Below, piece by piece: positions 1-5,988 of a stretch of 7,803 bases of DNA; position 1 is the stretch's first letter; each line of letters opens with the position of its first letter. The position numbers were made by a program, and so were the translations under genes. The stretch is from Prevotellaceae bacterium. GTDB lineage: Bacteria; Bacteroidota; Bacteroidia; Bacteroidales; UBA932. A model generated the notes under the pieces. The model made no database searches and was not told where the DNA came from. It saw only the letters and a list, made by a program, of their open reading frames with translations. Location of the stretch: assembly GCA_031284065.1 (NCBI GenBank), contig JAITAP010000108.1, positions 1-7,803 on the forward strand, read 5' to 3'.

Positions 1-551
1 AGGGCGTAGCGGAGGTTGTTGAACGCCTTGAGCGAATCGTGAAATACGATGATAGCCCCCGGCCGCGCGAGGTTGATAACGGTGTTGGCGCAAGCTGTGC
101 GCGAAATTCGGCGGCTGTAGTCCATGCTCAGCACGCTCCACATGATAATTTTGTACCGCTCGCTAACTATGCGAATTTGGTTAGCCCCGATGCGCCCGTA
201 AGGTGGGCGGAAAAGCGGGCTGCCAATAAAAGTGTCTGCCAAGTCCACGTCCTCTACGTAGGCGCCGGTGTTCATGCTCCAGCCCTTTTGGTGGCTGTAG
301 GTGTGGTTGCCAACGGCGCAACCGCTGTCCACAATGAGCTTGAACGTGTCGGGGTACTGCTCTACGTTTTTGCCCAGGCAAAAAAAAGTTCCCCTGGCGT
401 TGTACTTTGCCAGCGTGTCGAGCACCCAGGGCGTGGTTTCGGGGTTAGGTCCGTCGTCAAAGGTGAGGAACACGGCGCTTGCCTCGTTCGGAAAGTCCCA
501 AATGAGCGAAGGAAAAATTTGCCTGATAACCTTTGGCGCACGAAAAAACAT
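1..551 (-). CDS. Polysaccharide deacetylase (CE4/NodB-like), 3' end cut off by window edge
   Basis: Probable metal-dependent carbohydrate esterase that removes N- or O-acetyl groups from a cell-wall or exported polysaccharide. I translated this frame by hand: it starts at ATG 549-551 and stays open for 183 codons to the edge of the window. NodB motifs are in order: TFDDGP at residues 30-35 (D32 the expected catalytic base, D33 a metal ligand), H83-x3-H87 within GNHTYSH (metal ligands), RPPYG at 115-119, and the C-terminal IVFHDS with H171. The N-terminus (MFFRAPKVIRQIFPSLIWDF) has no clear signal peptide, so it may act in the cytoplasm or be exported by an unusual route. Relatives are about 200-210 residues, so some 20-25 residues are probably missing. 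The substrate (peptidoglycan, chitooligosaccharide or other) cannot be told from sequence. It lies 168 bp downstream of the acidic-protein gene on the same strand. Confidence 0.93.
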   Translation of the reverse strand, partial: MFFRAPKVIRQIFPSLIWDFPNEASAVFLTFDDGPNPETTPWVLDTLAKYNARGTFFCLGKNVEQYPDTFKLIVDSGCAVGNHTYSHQKGWSMNTGAYVEDVDLADTFIGSPLFRPPYGRIGANQIRIVSERYKIIMWSVLSMDYSRRISRTACANTVINLARPGAIIVFHDSLKAFNNLRYA

Positions 552-591
552 AGCTGTACCTCCTGTAGGGTTAAAAATGGGGGCGTTGTCC

Positions 592-652
592 GCTGATTGT
601 ACGAATTTCACAGCTTGCGCTGATTGTACAAATTACATAAGCTGCGCAAGCT
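592..652. repeat. Direct repeat pair plus inverted repeat upstream of the deacetylase
   Basis: Two near-identical 19-bp copies beginning GCTGATTGTAC lie at 592-610 and 619-637, with 27 bp between their starts. They differ at two positions. Overlapping them, AGCTTGCGC (612-620) is the exact reverse complement of GCGCAAGCT (644-652), so a hairpin with a 23-nt loop is possible. The block is 40-100 bp upstream of the deacetylase start and about 70 bp past the acidic-protein stop. It could be an operator for the deacetylase or a transcript-end structure. There is no clear U-tract, so I do not call it a terminator. Confidence 0.5.
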
Positions 653-719
653 ATAATGGAAAAAATCGCGCAGCACACGGACAACGGCTCACAAAATTAT
701 GCTGCAACTTGCCCGATAC

Positions 720-1256
720 TTATCGGTTTCCCCGTTTGTGCCTTTTTTTCAGCCGTTCACGCCGATTTTTCCCTTTTTTCTTGCCGTAGCCGTCGTCGTC
801 GTCGTCATCATCCTCGTCGTAGTTGTCGTCCTCACCTTCGTCACCCTCGTCGCAGCTGTCGTCTTCATCGTCGTAGCCGTCACCCTCGTCGTCACCCTCG
901 TCGTAGCCGTCATCCTCGTCGTCGTAGCCGTCATCCTCGTCGTCGTAGCCGTCGTAGCCGTCATCCTCGTCGTCGTAGCCATCCTCGTAGCTGTCGTCAT
1001 CGTCGTCATCGTAGCTGTCGTCGTCGTCGTCATCGTCGTAGCCGCCTTCAATCCATCTCCGGCGCTCTTTTTCCTCCTCTCTCCACTCCTCTTCTCTGGC
1101 CTGAGACGCTCCGACGAACGCTGCCACGCCTAAAAGAAGGGCGCCAATGCCCAAAAAAGGCAAAATGGCGGGGTTTCGTTCCCTTGTAATCCGTTGCGCT
1201 GCCACCGGCGCTGCAAGAGCAAGGAAGAGCAAAAGTATGAAATTAGGCGTTTCCAT
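720..1256 (-). CDS. Small membrane-anchored protein with long acidic Tyr/Asp repeat and basic tail
   Basis: 178 residues of unknown function. Residues 1-20 look like a signal peptide or first membrane segment (LLLFLALAAPVAA, then Q21). Residues 30-50 form a second hydrophobic segment (AILPFLGIGALLLGVAAFVG). A charged helix-like stretch rich in E and R follows (53-72). Residues 73-157 are almost entirely D, E, G and Y, with a loose heptad YDDEDDG recurring, tyrosines about every seven residues and a single Cys. The last 21 residues (158-178) are strongly basic (KKKGKNRRERLKKRHKRGNR). The start is 29 bp after the stop of the DUF2723 gene, pointing to co-transcription. The acidic tract could bind divalent cations or a basic partner, but that is inference. 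The coding DNA there is a GAY-triplet microsatellite, so its length probably varies by slippage. The signal/TM architecture and the open frame argue for a real gene despite the low complexity. Confidence 0.72.
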   Translation of the reverse strand: METPNFILLLFLALAAPVAAQRITRERNPAILPFLGIGALLLGVAAFVGASQAREEEWREEEKERRRWIEGGYDDDDDDDSYDDDDDDSYEDGYDDEDDGYDGYDDEDDGYDDEDDGYDEGDDEGDGYDDEDDSCDEGDEGEDDNYDEDDDDDDDGYGKKKGKNRRERLKKRHKRGNR

Positions 1257-1285
1257 AGCTTTTCGGATTTTCAGCCCAGCATACG

Positions 1286-4200
1286 CTACTTGTACAAAGC
1301 GATTATGTCGTTTACCTTTTTTTCGTACTCCGGCTGGTTGTTGCGCCGCGCCGACTGCGCCAGCACCATGAGGCTTTGCATGGCGTATGAGCGCTCGTGC
1401 TCCACCTCGCGCCGCTTTTCGGGCGCGGCGCTGCCAAAGTACTTGAGCTGCTGCTCGGCGTCGTTGGCGGCTATGTCGGAGAGCTCAATTGCTTTTTCGA
1501 CCTCGTCCACGTGGTAGAGCGCCTCGATGATAGGCGTGTGCGAGTAGTAAATGGAAAGCTGCCGCTTGGAGAATACTTCCAGGTACTTGTTCAGCAAGTC
1601 TTTTGCCTTGTCCTTTTTTCCCTCGTTCATAAACGCGTAAATGGCGCGGATAAATACGTTGCGGGTGGTGGCAATCATGCGGAGGCAGTTTTCGTCGTAG
1701 TACACGTTTTCGTTGTTGAGGTTGCGGAACATGTACACGTTCATGATTTTTTCGTAAACGCTGTCGGCGTTTGTCCAGCCGTCCTCGCCGTTGTTTGGCT
1801 GTGGGTGCAGGAGGGGCACAAAAAGGTTGGCAAAGCCTTCGTCAACAAAGTATCTTTTCAGGCCGAGATTGTAGGAGGGCGGCGCCGTTACGCCCCAGTA
1901 TACGGGTCGCTTCCAGCGGAAGTTTGCCAGCAGGTCTATTTGCGCCAGCGTGTTGAGGTAAACGTAGCTGGAGCTCAGCTTGACGTCCACAAACGGCAGC
2001 CACTCCGGGCTTTTGTCCGGCGCGGCGGCGGCGGACGGGAACCGTATTTGGTCTAATATGGTGCTCGCGCTGCTGTCGGCGCTGTTGCTGCTGTACAGGC
2101 GCAGCGTTTTGCTCGGGAAGTAGCTGATGGCTTCTTGCCCGCGGTAGTTTGAGCGCAGCTTGGCGCTCGAGGCGTCGCTCACCACAAAGTCCATTCCCTG
2201 CTTAATGTCCACCGGCTCGCTGATTCTGTCCTGCACCAGCACGATGGCGCGGCGGCTTCCGGCAATTTTATCGTACGTGAGCGACATGGGCAGCGGGTCG
2301 GAGCTGTAGTATGCTCTTCTCATTTGCTCGATGTACCAGGGGGCGCTGGCGTACGAAAGGTTCATGATGCGCACGTCCGTGCGAATGTCCTCCACCTCCT
2401 GCGCGTACCAGAGCGGGAAGGTGTCGTTGTCGCCGTAGGTGAACAGCACGCTCTGCGGCCGGCACGAGTTGAGGTAGTTGTAGGCAAAGTCGCGCGCAAG
2501 GTAGCGGTTTGAGCGGTCGTGGTCGTCCCAGTTTTCCTTTGCCATGACGCCGGGTACCAGCAGCAGCGAGGCAGCAAAGGCAATTGCTCCGGCGGTGGCG
2601 GGTTGCCTGATGAGCTTGCGCAGCAGCTCGGCTACCGCCGCCACGCCTATGCCAATCCAAAAGGCAAAGGCGTAGAACGACCCCGCGTAGGCGTAGTCGC
2701 GCTCGCGCGGCTGAATGGGGCTTTGGTTGAGGTACATCACAATGGCAATGCCCGTGAAGAAGAACAGCAGCGCCATCACCGTAAAGTCCTTTTTGTTGCG
2801 CTTGTACTGGAAGTACATGCCGGCAAGCCCCAGCAGGAGCGGCAGCAGGTAGTAGGCGTTGCGCCCCTTGTTGCTCTTCATGCTGTCGGGCAGCAGGCTC
2901 TGGTCTGCGCCCAGCCGCGCGTTGTCGATAAAGGGGATGCCGCAAATCCAGTTTCCGCGCGTGAGGGAGCCGTGCCCTTGCAGGTCGTTTTGCCGTCCGG
3001 CAAAGTTCCACATAAAGTAGCGCATGTACATGTACCCCACCTGATAGGTGAAGAAAAAGCTCAAATTTTCGGCAAAAGTGGGGACGTAAATCACCTCCGC
3101 CTTGCCCTGCTCGTTCTGGATGCGCACGGGCTTGCCCTTAAAGCCGCCGTTCCACGTCTTGTAAAAGTTGGGGTGGTCGTCCTGCGTGCTGAACATGCGC
3201 GGGAAAAGCGTGGTGAAGCGCGGGTCGTATATGTACGTTGTCTTGTGGTCAACCACCTCGTAGCGCCCGTTGAGCGCGGCGTACACCGCGCCGCCGTCCT
3301 TGCCCGACGGCGACGGCGCGTTGAAGTACTGCCCCTTGATAAGCGGGCGGTCGCCGTACTGGTCGCGGTTGAGGTAGCTCATCAGGTTAAAGACGTTGTC
3401 GGGGTTGTTCTGGTCCATTGACGGGTTGGCGGACGAGCGTATCAACACCATGGCGTACGAGCCGTAGCCCAGCAGTATCATCGTAGCGCAGAGCGCAATG
3501 GTGTTGAGCAGCAGCTTTTTCTTTTTGTACGTGTAGTAAATGAGGTAGCTAAGCGCGCCAAACAGCAGGAAAGTGTAGAAAATGAGGCCGCTGTTGTACG
3601 GCAGCCGGAAGCTGTTGACAAACAGCAGCTCAAACCAAGACCCCACGACAAACGTTCCGGGAATGATGCCGTAGAGCGTAACCGCCAGAATGATAACGGA
3701 AACCGCCGCAGCGTAAGCCAGCCCTTTGGTCGTTACCGGATATTTTTTGAAGTAGTAAATCAGCGCTATTGCCGGAATGGCCAGCAGGTTGAGCAGGTGC
3801 ACCCCGATGCTCAGCCCCATGAGGTAGGCAATGAGGATTATCCAGCGGTTGGCAAACGCCTCGTGCGCCTCGCTTTCCCACTTGAGGATAGCCCAGAACA
3901 CCACCGCCGTAAAGAGCGACGACAGGGCGTACACCTCGCCCTCGACCGCCGAAAACCAAAACGTGTCGGAAACCGTGTAGGCCAGCGCCCCCACCACCGC
4001 CGAGCCAAAAATAACAATCAGGCTGTAGGCGGAGTACGAGCCGTCTTTGCTGCGGAATATTTTTTCCATGAGGTGCGTAACCGACCAGAACAGGAACAGG
4101 ATGGTAAAGCTGCTCGCCAGCGCGGACATAATGTTGACCATCACCGCCGGGTTGGCGGGGTGGAGCATGGCAAACAAGCGCGCCAGCATGATGAACAGCG

Positions 4201-4363
4201 GCGCGCCGGGCGGGTGCCCCACGAGGAGCTTGTTGCCGCAGGCAATAAACTCGCCGCAATCCCAAAAGCTTGCGGTCGGCTCAATCGTCATCAGGTACAC
4301 CGCTGACGCTACGGCAAAAATCAGCCAACCTAAAATAAGGTTTAATCTCTTGTAAATCACCAT
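1286..4363 (-). CDS. DUF2723 / TMEM260-like (GT117) integral membrane glycosyltransferase-like protein
   Basis: 1025 residues, in the usual range for Bacteroidota members of this family. The N-terminal half is a polytopic GT-C-like membrane domain. After the first helix (residues 8-25) comes the family signature PTASFWDCGEFIACGNKLL (about 29-47, with acidic D35 and E38 expected in the active-site loop) and GHPPGAP (49-55), then many hydrophobic helices up to about 370. A periplasmic-type loop and further helices (about 510-610) flank the conserved QPRERDYAY (551-559). The rest is soluble and includes YGDNDTFPLWYAQEVEDIRT from residue 643. From about 904 it becomes a helical, TPR-like tail. 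The animal homologue TMEM260 is a protein O-mannosyltransferase, so transfer of a sugar from a lipid donor to a protein or envelope glycan is plausible, but donor and acceptor are unknown. The start ATG at 4361-4363 precedes a typical membrane N-terminus. The acidic-protein gene follows after 29 bp. Confidence 0.93.
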   Translation of the reverse strand: MVIYKRLNLILGWLIFAVASAVYLMTIEPTASFWDCGEFIACGNKLLVGHPPGAPLFIMLARLFAMLHPANPAVMVNIMSALASSFTILFLFWSVTHLMEKIFRSKDGSYSAYSLIVIFGSAVVGALAYTVSDTFWFSAVEGEVYALSSLFTAVVFWAILKWESEAHEAFANRWIILIAYLMGLSIGVHLLNLLAIPAIALIYYFKKYPVTTKGLAYAAAVSVIILAVTLYGIIPGTFVVGSWFELLFVNSFRLPYNSGLIFYTFLLFGALSYLIYYTYKKKKLLLNTIALCATMILLGYGSYAMVLIRSSANPSMDQNNPDNVFNLMSYLNRDQYGDRPLIKGQYFNAPSPSGKDGGAVYAALNGRYEVVDHKTTYIYDPRFTTLFPRMFSTQDDHPNFYKTWNGGFKGKPVRIQNEQGKAEVIYVPTFAENLSFFFTYQVGYMYMRYFMWNFAGRQNDLQGHGSLTRGNWICGIPFIDNARLGADQSLLPDSMKSNKGRNAYYLLPLLLGLAGMYFQYKRNKKDFTVMALLFFFTGIAIVMYLNQSPIQPRERDYAYAGSFYAFAFWIGIGVAAVAELLRKLIRQPATAGAIAFAASLLLVPGVMAKENWDDHDRSNRYLARDFAYNYLNSCRPQSVLFTYGDNDTFPLWYAQEVEDIRTDVRIMNLSYASAPWYIEQMRRAYYSSDPLPMSLTYDKIAGSRRAIVLVQDRISEPVDIKQGMDFVVSDASSAKLRSNYRGQEAISYFPSKTLRLYSSNSADSSASTILDQIRFPSAAAAPDKSPEWLPFVDVKLSSSYVYLNTLAQIDLLANFRWKRPVYWGVTAPPSYNLGLKRYFVDEGFANLFVPLLHPQPNNGEDGWTNADSVYEKIMNVYMFRNLNNENVYYDENCLRMIATTRNVFIRAIYAFMNEGKKDKAKDLLNKYLEVFSKRQLSIYYSHTPIIEALYHVDEVEKAIELSDIAANDAEQQLKYFGSAAPEKRREVEHERSYAMQSLMVLAQSARRNNQPEYEKKVNDIIALYK

Positions 4364-4403
4364 ATATCAATTATTTTAAGTGAAATAAGAAGCCGCTAAG
4401 GTA

Positions 4404-4411
4404 CAAACATT
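4404..4411 (-). promoter_or_regulatory. Weak candidate -7 box for the DUF2723 gene
   Basis: On the minus strand this reads AATGTTTG, one mismatch from the Bacteroidota -7 consensus TAnnTTTG, and it lies 40 bp upstream of the DUF2723 ATG. I see no good TTTG at the -33 position, so support is weak. It is the only box-like match in the 106-bp gap between the small upstream gene and this one. Confidence 0.2.
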
Positions 4412-4469
4412 TATTGAGAACGGAAAGAAAAAGCCGGAGAAAATTTGTTGCCCGCTAAGAAAAAAAAAG

Positions 4470-4749
4470 CTATTGAGGCGCAGAAACCTGCTCAATGTAC
4501 GCCGTACCGTTGTGGTTTTCAATAATCTTTACGCCATCATGGCTTGGATAGCGCAATCATCGTTGTCCCGCCAAAAGTTTTGACGGGGCGAAGCGAAAAA
4601 TCATACGTTGTTAGCTGCGTAAAAAAGTCCCCCGGCTGCCGCCATTCTGTGGTAATTACAACGGGGTGTTGGGAAGCGCTTTTCATAAGCTCCTCGTGCT
4701 CTTTCTGCAAATCACTCTTATTGGCAGTATTTTTTTTGGCGTTGTTCAT
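4470..4749 (-). pseudogene. Small unknown gene, apparently frameshifted near its 3' end
   Basis: I do not recognise the family. From ATG 4747-4749 the frame runs 70 codons to TGA at 4537-4539. An in-frame TTG at 4768-4770 would add seven residues, but the ATG is preferred. The N-terminus is charged and helical (MNNAKKNTANKSDLQKEHEELM), and is followed by a beta-like region containing HPVVITTEWRQPGDFF and DFSLRPVKTFGG. Just before the stop, the next frame opens and reads RYPSHDGVKIIENHN, then GTAYIEQVSAPQ, then TAG at 4470-4472. That tail looks coding, and the 280-nt span is 3n+1, so one extra base between about 4541 and 4557 would explain the break. Repaired, the protein would be about 92 residues, with no signal peptide or membrane segment. 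It may be a decaying gene, a sequencing error or, less likely, a +1 frameshift product. A promoter-like box lies about 50 bp upstream. Confidence 0.5.
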
Positions 4750-4795
4750 AGCGTATGCGTATTTAGTCAATAACTATGTAGAGAGAAAAATTGCT

Positions 4796-4823
4796 CAAAT
4801 ATAGCAACTATTTTGTTGGCAAA
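4796..4823 (-). promoter_or_regulatory. Bacteroidota-type promoter for the small gene
   Basis: On the minus strand TATATTTG (4796-4803) matches the -7 consensus TAnnTTTG exactly, and TTTG at 4820-4823 could serve as the -33 element. The 16-bp gap between them is slightly shorter than usual. Transcription would begin near 4790, giving a leader of about 40 nt before the ATG at 4749. Nothing else in the flanking AT-rich sequence fits better. Confidence 0.45.
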
Positions 4824-5003
4824 GCATCGACTTACGATAAAAGAACAATAAAAAATACAAAAACATAGCTGAACATCCCTAAATATGGCGAATAAAGCCA
4901 ATGTCTATATAAATTTAAAATCCAACTGATTTTTTCTCAACTTCGGACTTTTTTATTGGGCATAACAGCAACATTCCTCACACCGAGCCGTGACATTACC
5001 GTC

Positions 5004-5024
5004 ATTTCGAGCGAAGCGAGAAAT
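5004..5024. repeat. Short dyad repeat ATTTCGAGCGAAGCGAGAAAT
   Basis: The sequence folds as ATTTC/GAAAT outer pairs, two mismatches, then GC/GC around a three-base loop. Its wording (GTCATTTCGAGCGAAGCGAG) is of a kind I recognise as a widespread intergenic repeat in many bacterial genomes. It opens a gene-free stretch that runs from about 4805 to 5710. Confidence 0.5.
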
Positions 5025-5053
5025 CTCCCGCCACTTCTCCCAAATTCTTAACT

Positions 5054-5078
5054 CTGGCGGAGCTTTAAGCTCTGTCAG
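5054..5078 (+). repeat. Ten-pair hairpin with GU pairs
   Basis: CTGGCGGAGC (5054-5063) pairs with GCTCTGTCAG (5069-5078) across a TTTAA loop. Two of the ten pairs are G-U, and they pair only if the plus strand is transcribed. No U-tract follows, so it is not a standard terminator. It lies among other repeat fragments and no gene overlaps it. Confidence 0.45.
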
Positions 5079-5154
5079 GGGGGTAAGTTAGCGAAAATTA
5101 GCGTAATTCGTGGGCAAAAAAATCTCCGTATCGCCTCAAAAAAGAACGGAAAAC

Positions 5155-5426
5155 GACTTTGTTGCAACGAATAACATGCTAACTATTACATAAAGTCTAA
5201 TAAATATTTTCAATTAGCTACGTTCCTATTGGCTGCGCCGAACTCCGCTCCGCTCCAATTCCCCGTAGGGGAATAATAGAAAATGACGACGCTGTTAAAT
5301 CCCTACGGGATAGGCTCTAATGGCGAAAGCGGGCAAAATTTTTTCTATTGATATTATTCCCCTACGGGGAATTAATTGAAAATATTTATTAGGCTTTACG
5401 TAATGTGCTCTCGTTGCAGCAAAGCC
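5155..5426. repeat. Composite long inverted repeat with internal palindromes (MITE-like)
   Basis: The two ends are inverted copies of each other. The left begins GACTTTGTTGCAACGA and the right ends TCGTTGCAGCAAAGCC. Inside, a perfect 20-bp arm pair lies at 5197-5216 and 5373-5392, and a further shared segment of about 22 bp at 5257-5278 and 5353-5373 contains the palindrome ATTCCCC-GTA-GGGGAAT. The left arm carries about 40 extra bases (5217-5256), rich in CGCTCC. The centre (5284-5338) holds another small palindrome, ATCCC-TAC-GGGAT (5299-5311). Each end also folds on itself: GACTTT/AAAGTC at 5155-5160 and 5192-5197, and GGCTTT/AAAGCC at 5392-5397 and 5421-5426. I see no transposase, so a non-autonomous element is the simplest reading. 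Confidence 0.7.
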
Positions 5427-5530
5427 ATAAAGAATTACGAATAGGGTTGGCGGTGATTAAAACCTCATTTCTACCTCATTTTCCTAACAAAACAACCTCA
5501 GTAGCAAGCAAAGGCGTTGCAAATGCCTCC
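5401..5530 (+). repeat. Direct repeat R1, copy 1
   Basis: About 130 bp starting TAATGTGCTCTCGTTGCAGC and ending CCTCC recur at 7609-7737 in the same orientation, with only a handful of substitutions and one 1-bp length difference. Looser similarity reaches back to about 5390. It overlaps the right end of the composite inverted repeat and forms the left arm of the long hairpin beside it. The two copies bracket the LRR gene. Confidence 0.85.
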
Positions 5531-5605
5531 TGCTACTGAGGTTGTTTTGTTGTTGGAATTAGGTGAAAATGAGGTTTTTTGGCGCAAGCCCTAATTCGTA
5601 ATTCC
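5431..5605. repeat. Long imperfect hairpin, arms about 75 nt
   Basis: The outer arms pair GAATTACGAATAGGG (from 5432) with CCCTAATTCGTAATTC (to 5604). The middle arms pair AAAACCTCATTT on the left with its near-complement ending GAAAATGAGGTTTT on the right. The inner arms are a perfect 20-bp pair, ACAAAACAACCTCAGTAGCA (5487-5506) with TGCTACTGAGGTTGTTTTGT (5531-5550). The 24-nt centre contains AGGC/GCCT that can close further. The whole unit could fold as one long stem in RNA or as a DNA cruciform. No coding frame spans it. Confidence 0.8.
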
Positions 5606-5678
5606 TAATTCTTAGCGCGTGCCCCTCTATATCGCCACTGAACTTCTCTACAGTGTATGTAAAATAAGCCTTTTTCAT
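5559..5678 (-). pseudogene. 39-codon frame, possible 5' remnant of a gene running into the hairpin repeat
   Basis: ATG at 5676-5678 opens MKKAYFTYTVEKFSGDIEGH, then continues through ALRIRNYELGLAPKNLIFT to TAA at 5559-5561. The first 20 residues use ordinary codons and look like a plausible protein start. The remainder is simply the right arm of the long hairpin read through. The best guess is the start of a former gene interrupted by the repeat, but a chance frame of this length is also possible. Confidence 0.25.
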
Positions 5679-5724
5679 TTTATTTGAATACTTAGTTAGT
5701 TAATGATAAATCATGATGATCTTC

Positions 5725-5988
5725 TTAATTCTTCCGCCCTTTCACCGTTTTTGTTTTACCGTCTTTCTCCAGCCGGAAGGCAACTCTCCACTTGGCGTAG
5801 AGCGTGAGGTTGCCCGTTATCACGTCATTTGTAAAAAAGTCCCATGCTTTAGTAAGCGCCACATCCTGATACCAGCCGGCAAAAGTGTAGCCGCTGCGGG
5901 TGGGAGCGGGGGCGGGCTGTTCTACCTTGCCGCTTGCCACCATTTGCGAGGCTACCGCGCTACCACCATTGCTGTTGAAGACTACCAT
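5725..5988 (-). pseudogene. Listeria-Bacteroides (Flg_new/InlB B-type) repeat domain, out-of-frame 3' part of the LRR gene
   Basis: The frame from 5988 to the TAA ending at 5725 encodes about 87 residues. VVFNSNGGSAVASQ, GYTFAGWYQD, KAWDF and LTLYAKW are the hallmarks of the roughly 65-residue beta-grasp repeat found in secreted Bacteroidota and Listeria proteins. A short charged tail (RLEKDGKTKTVKGRKN) follows. Such domains normally sit in the same chain as BspA-type LRRs. Here the LRR frame ends at TAG 5982-5984, exactly where this domain begins in the -1 frame. One added base near 5989 would join the two into a protein of about 351 residues. The upstream extension of this frame across the LRR region is only an off-frame shadow. 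Confidence 0.75.

Noticed and set aside
656..1189. Plus-strand open frames (Arg/His-rich and Val-rich) across 656-1189
   Set aside because: They are antisense readings of the GAY-triplet tract of the acidic membrane protein. The composition (RRRHPRR, VVVAVIL) is purely a result of the triplet repeat.
2519..3421. 300-codon plus-strand frame opposite the DUF2723 gene
   Set aside because: It is antisense to well-conserved family sequence, has no recognisable domain, and reflects the GC-biased third positions of the real gene.
4544..4804. 86-codon plus-strand frame opposite the small gene
   Set aside because: The minus frame has the better N-terminus and a promoter-like box, and it continues as coding-like sequence after the break. 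The plus frame looks like its shadow.
4805..5712. tRNA, rRNA or riboswitch in the gene-free block
   Set aside because: No cloverleaf, T-loop motif or known riboswitch core was recognised. The structure present is explained by inverted repeats.
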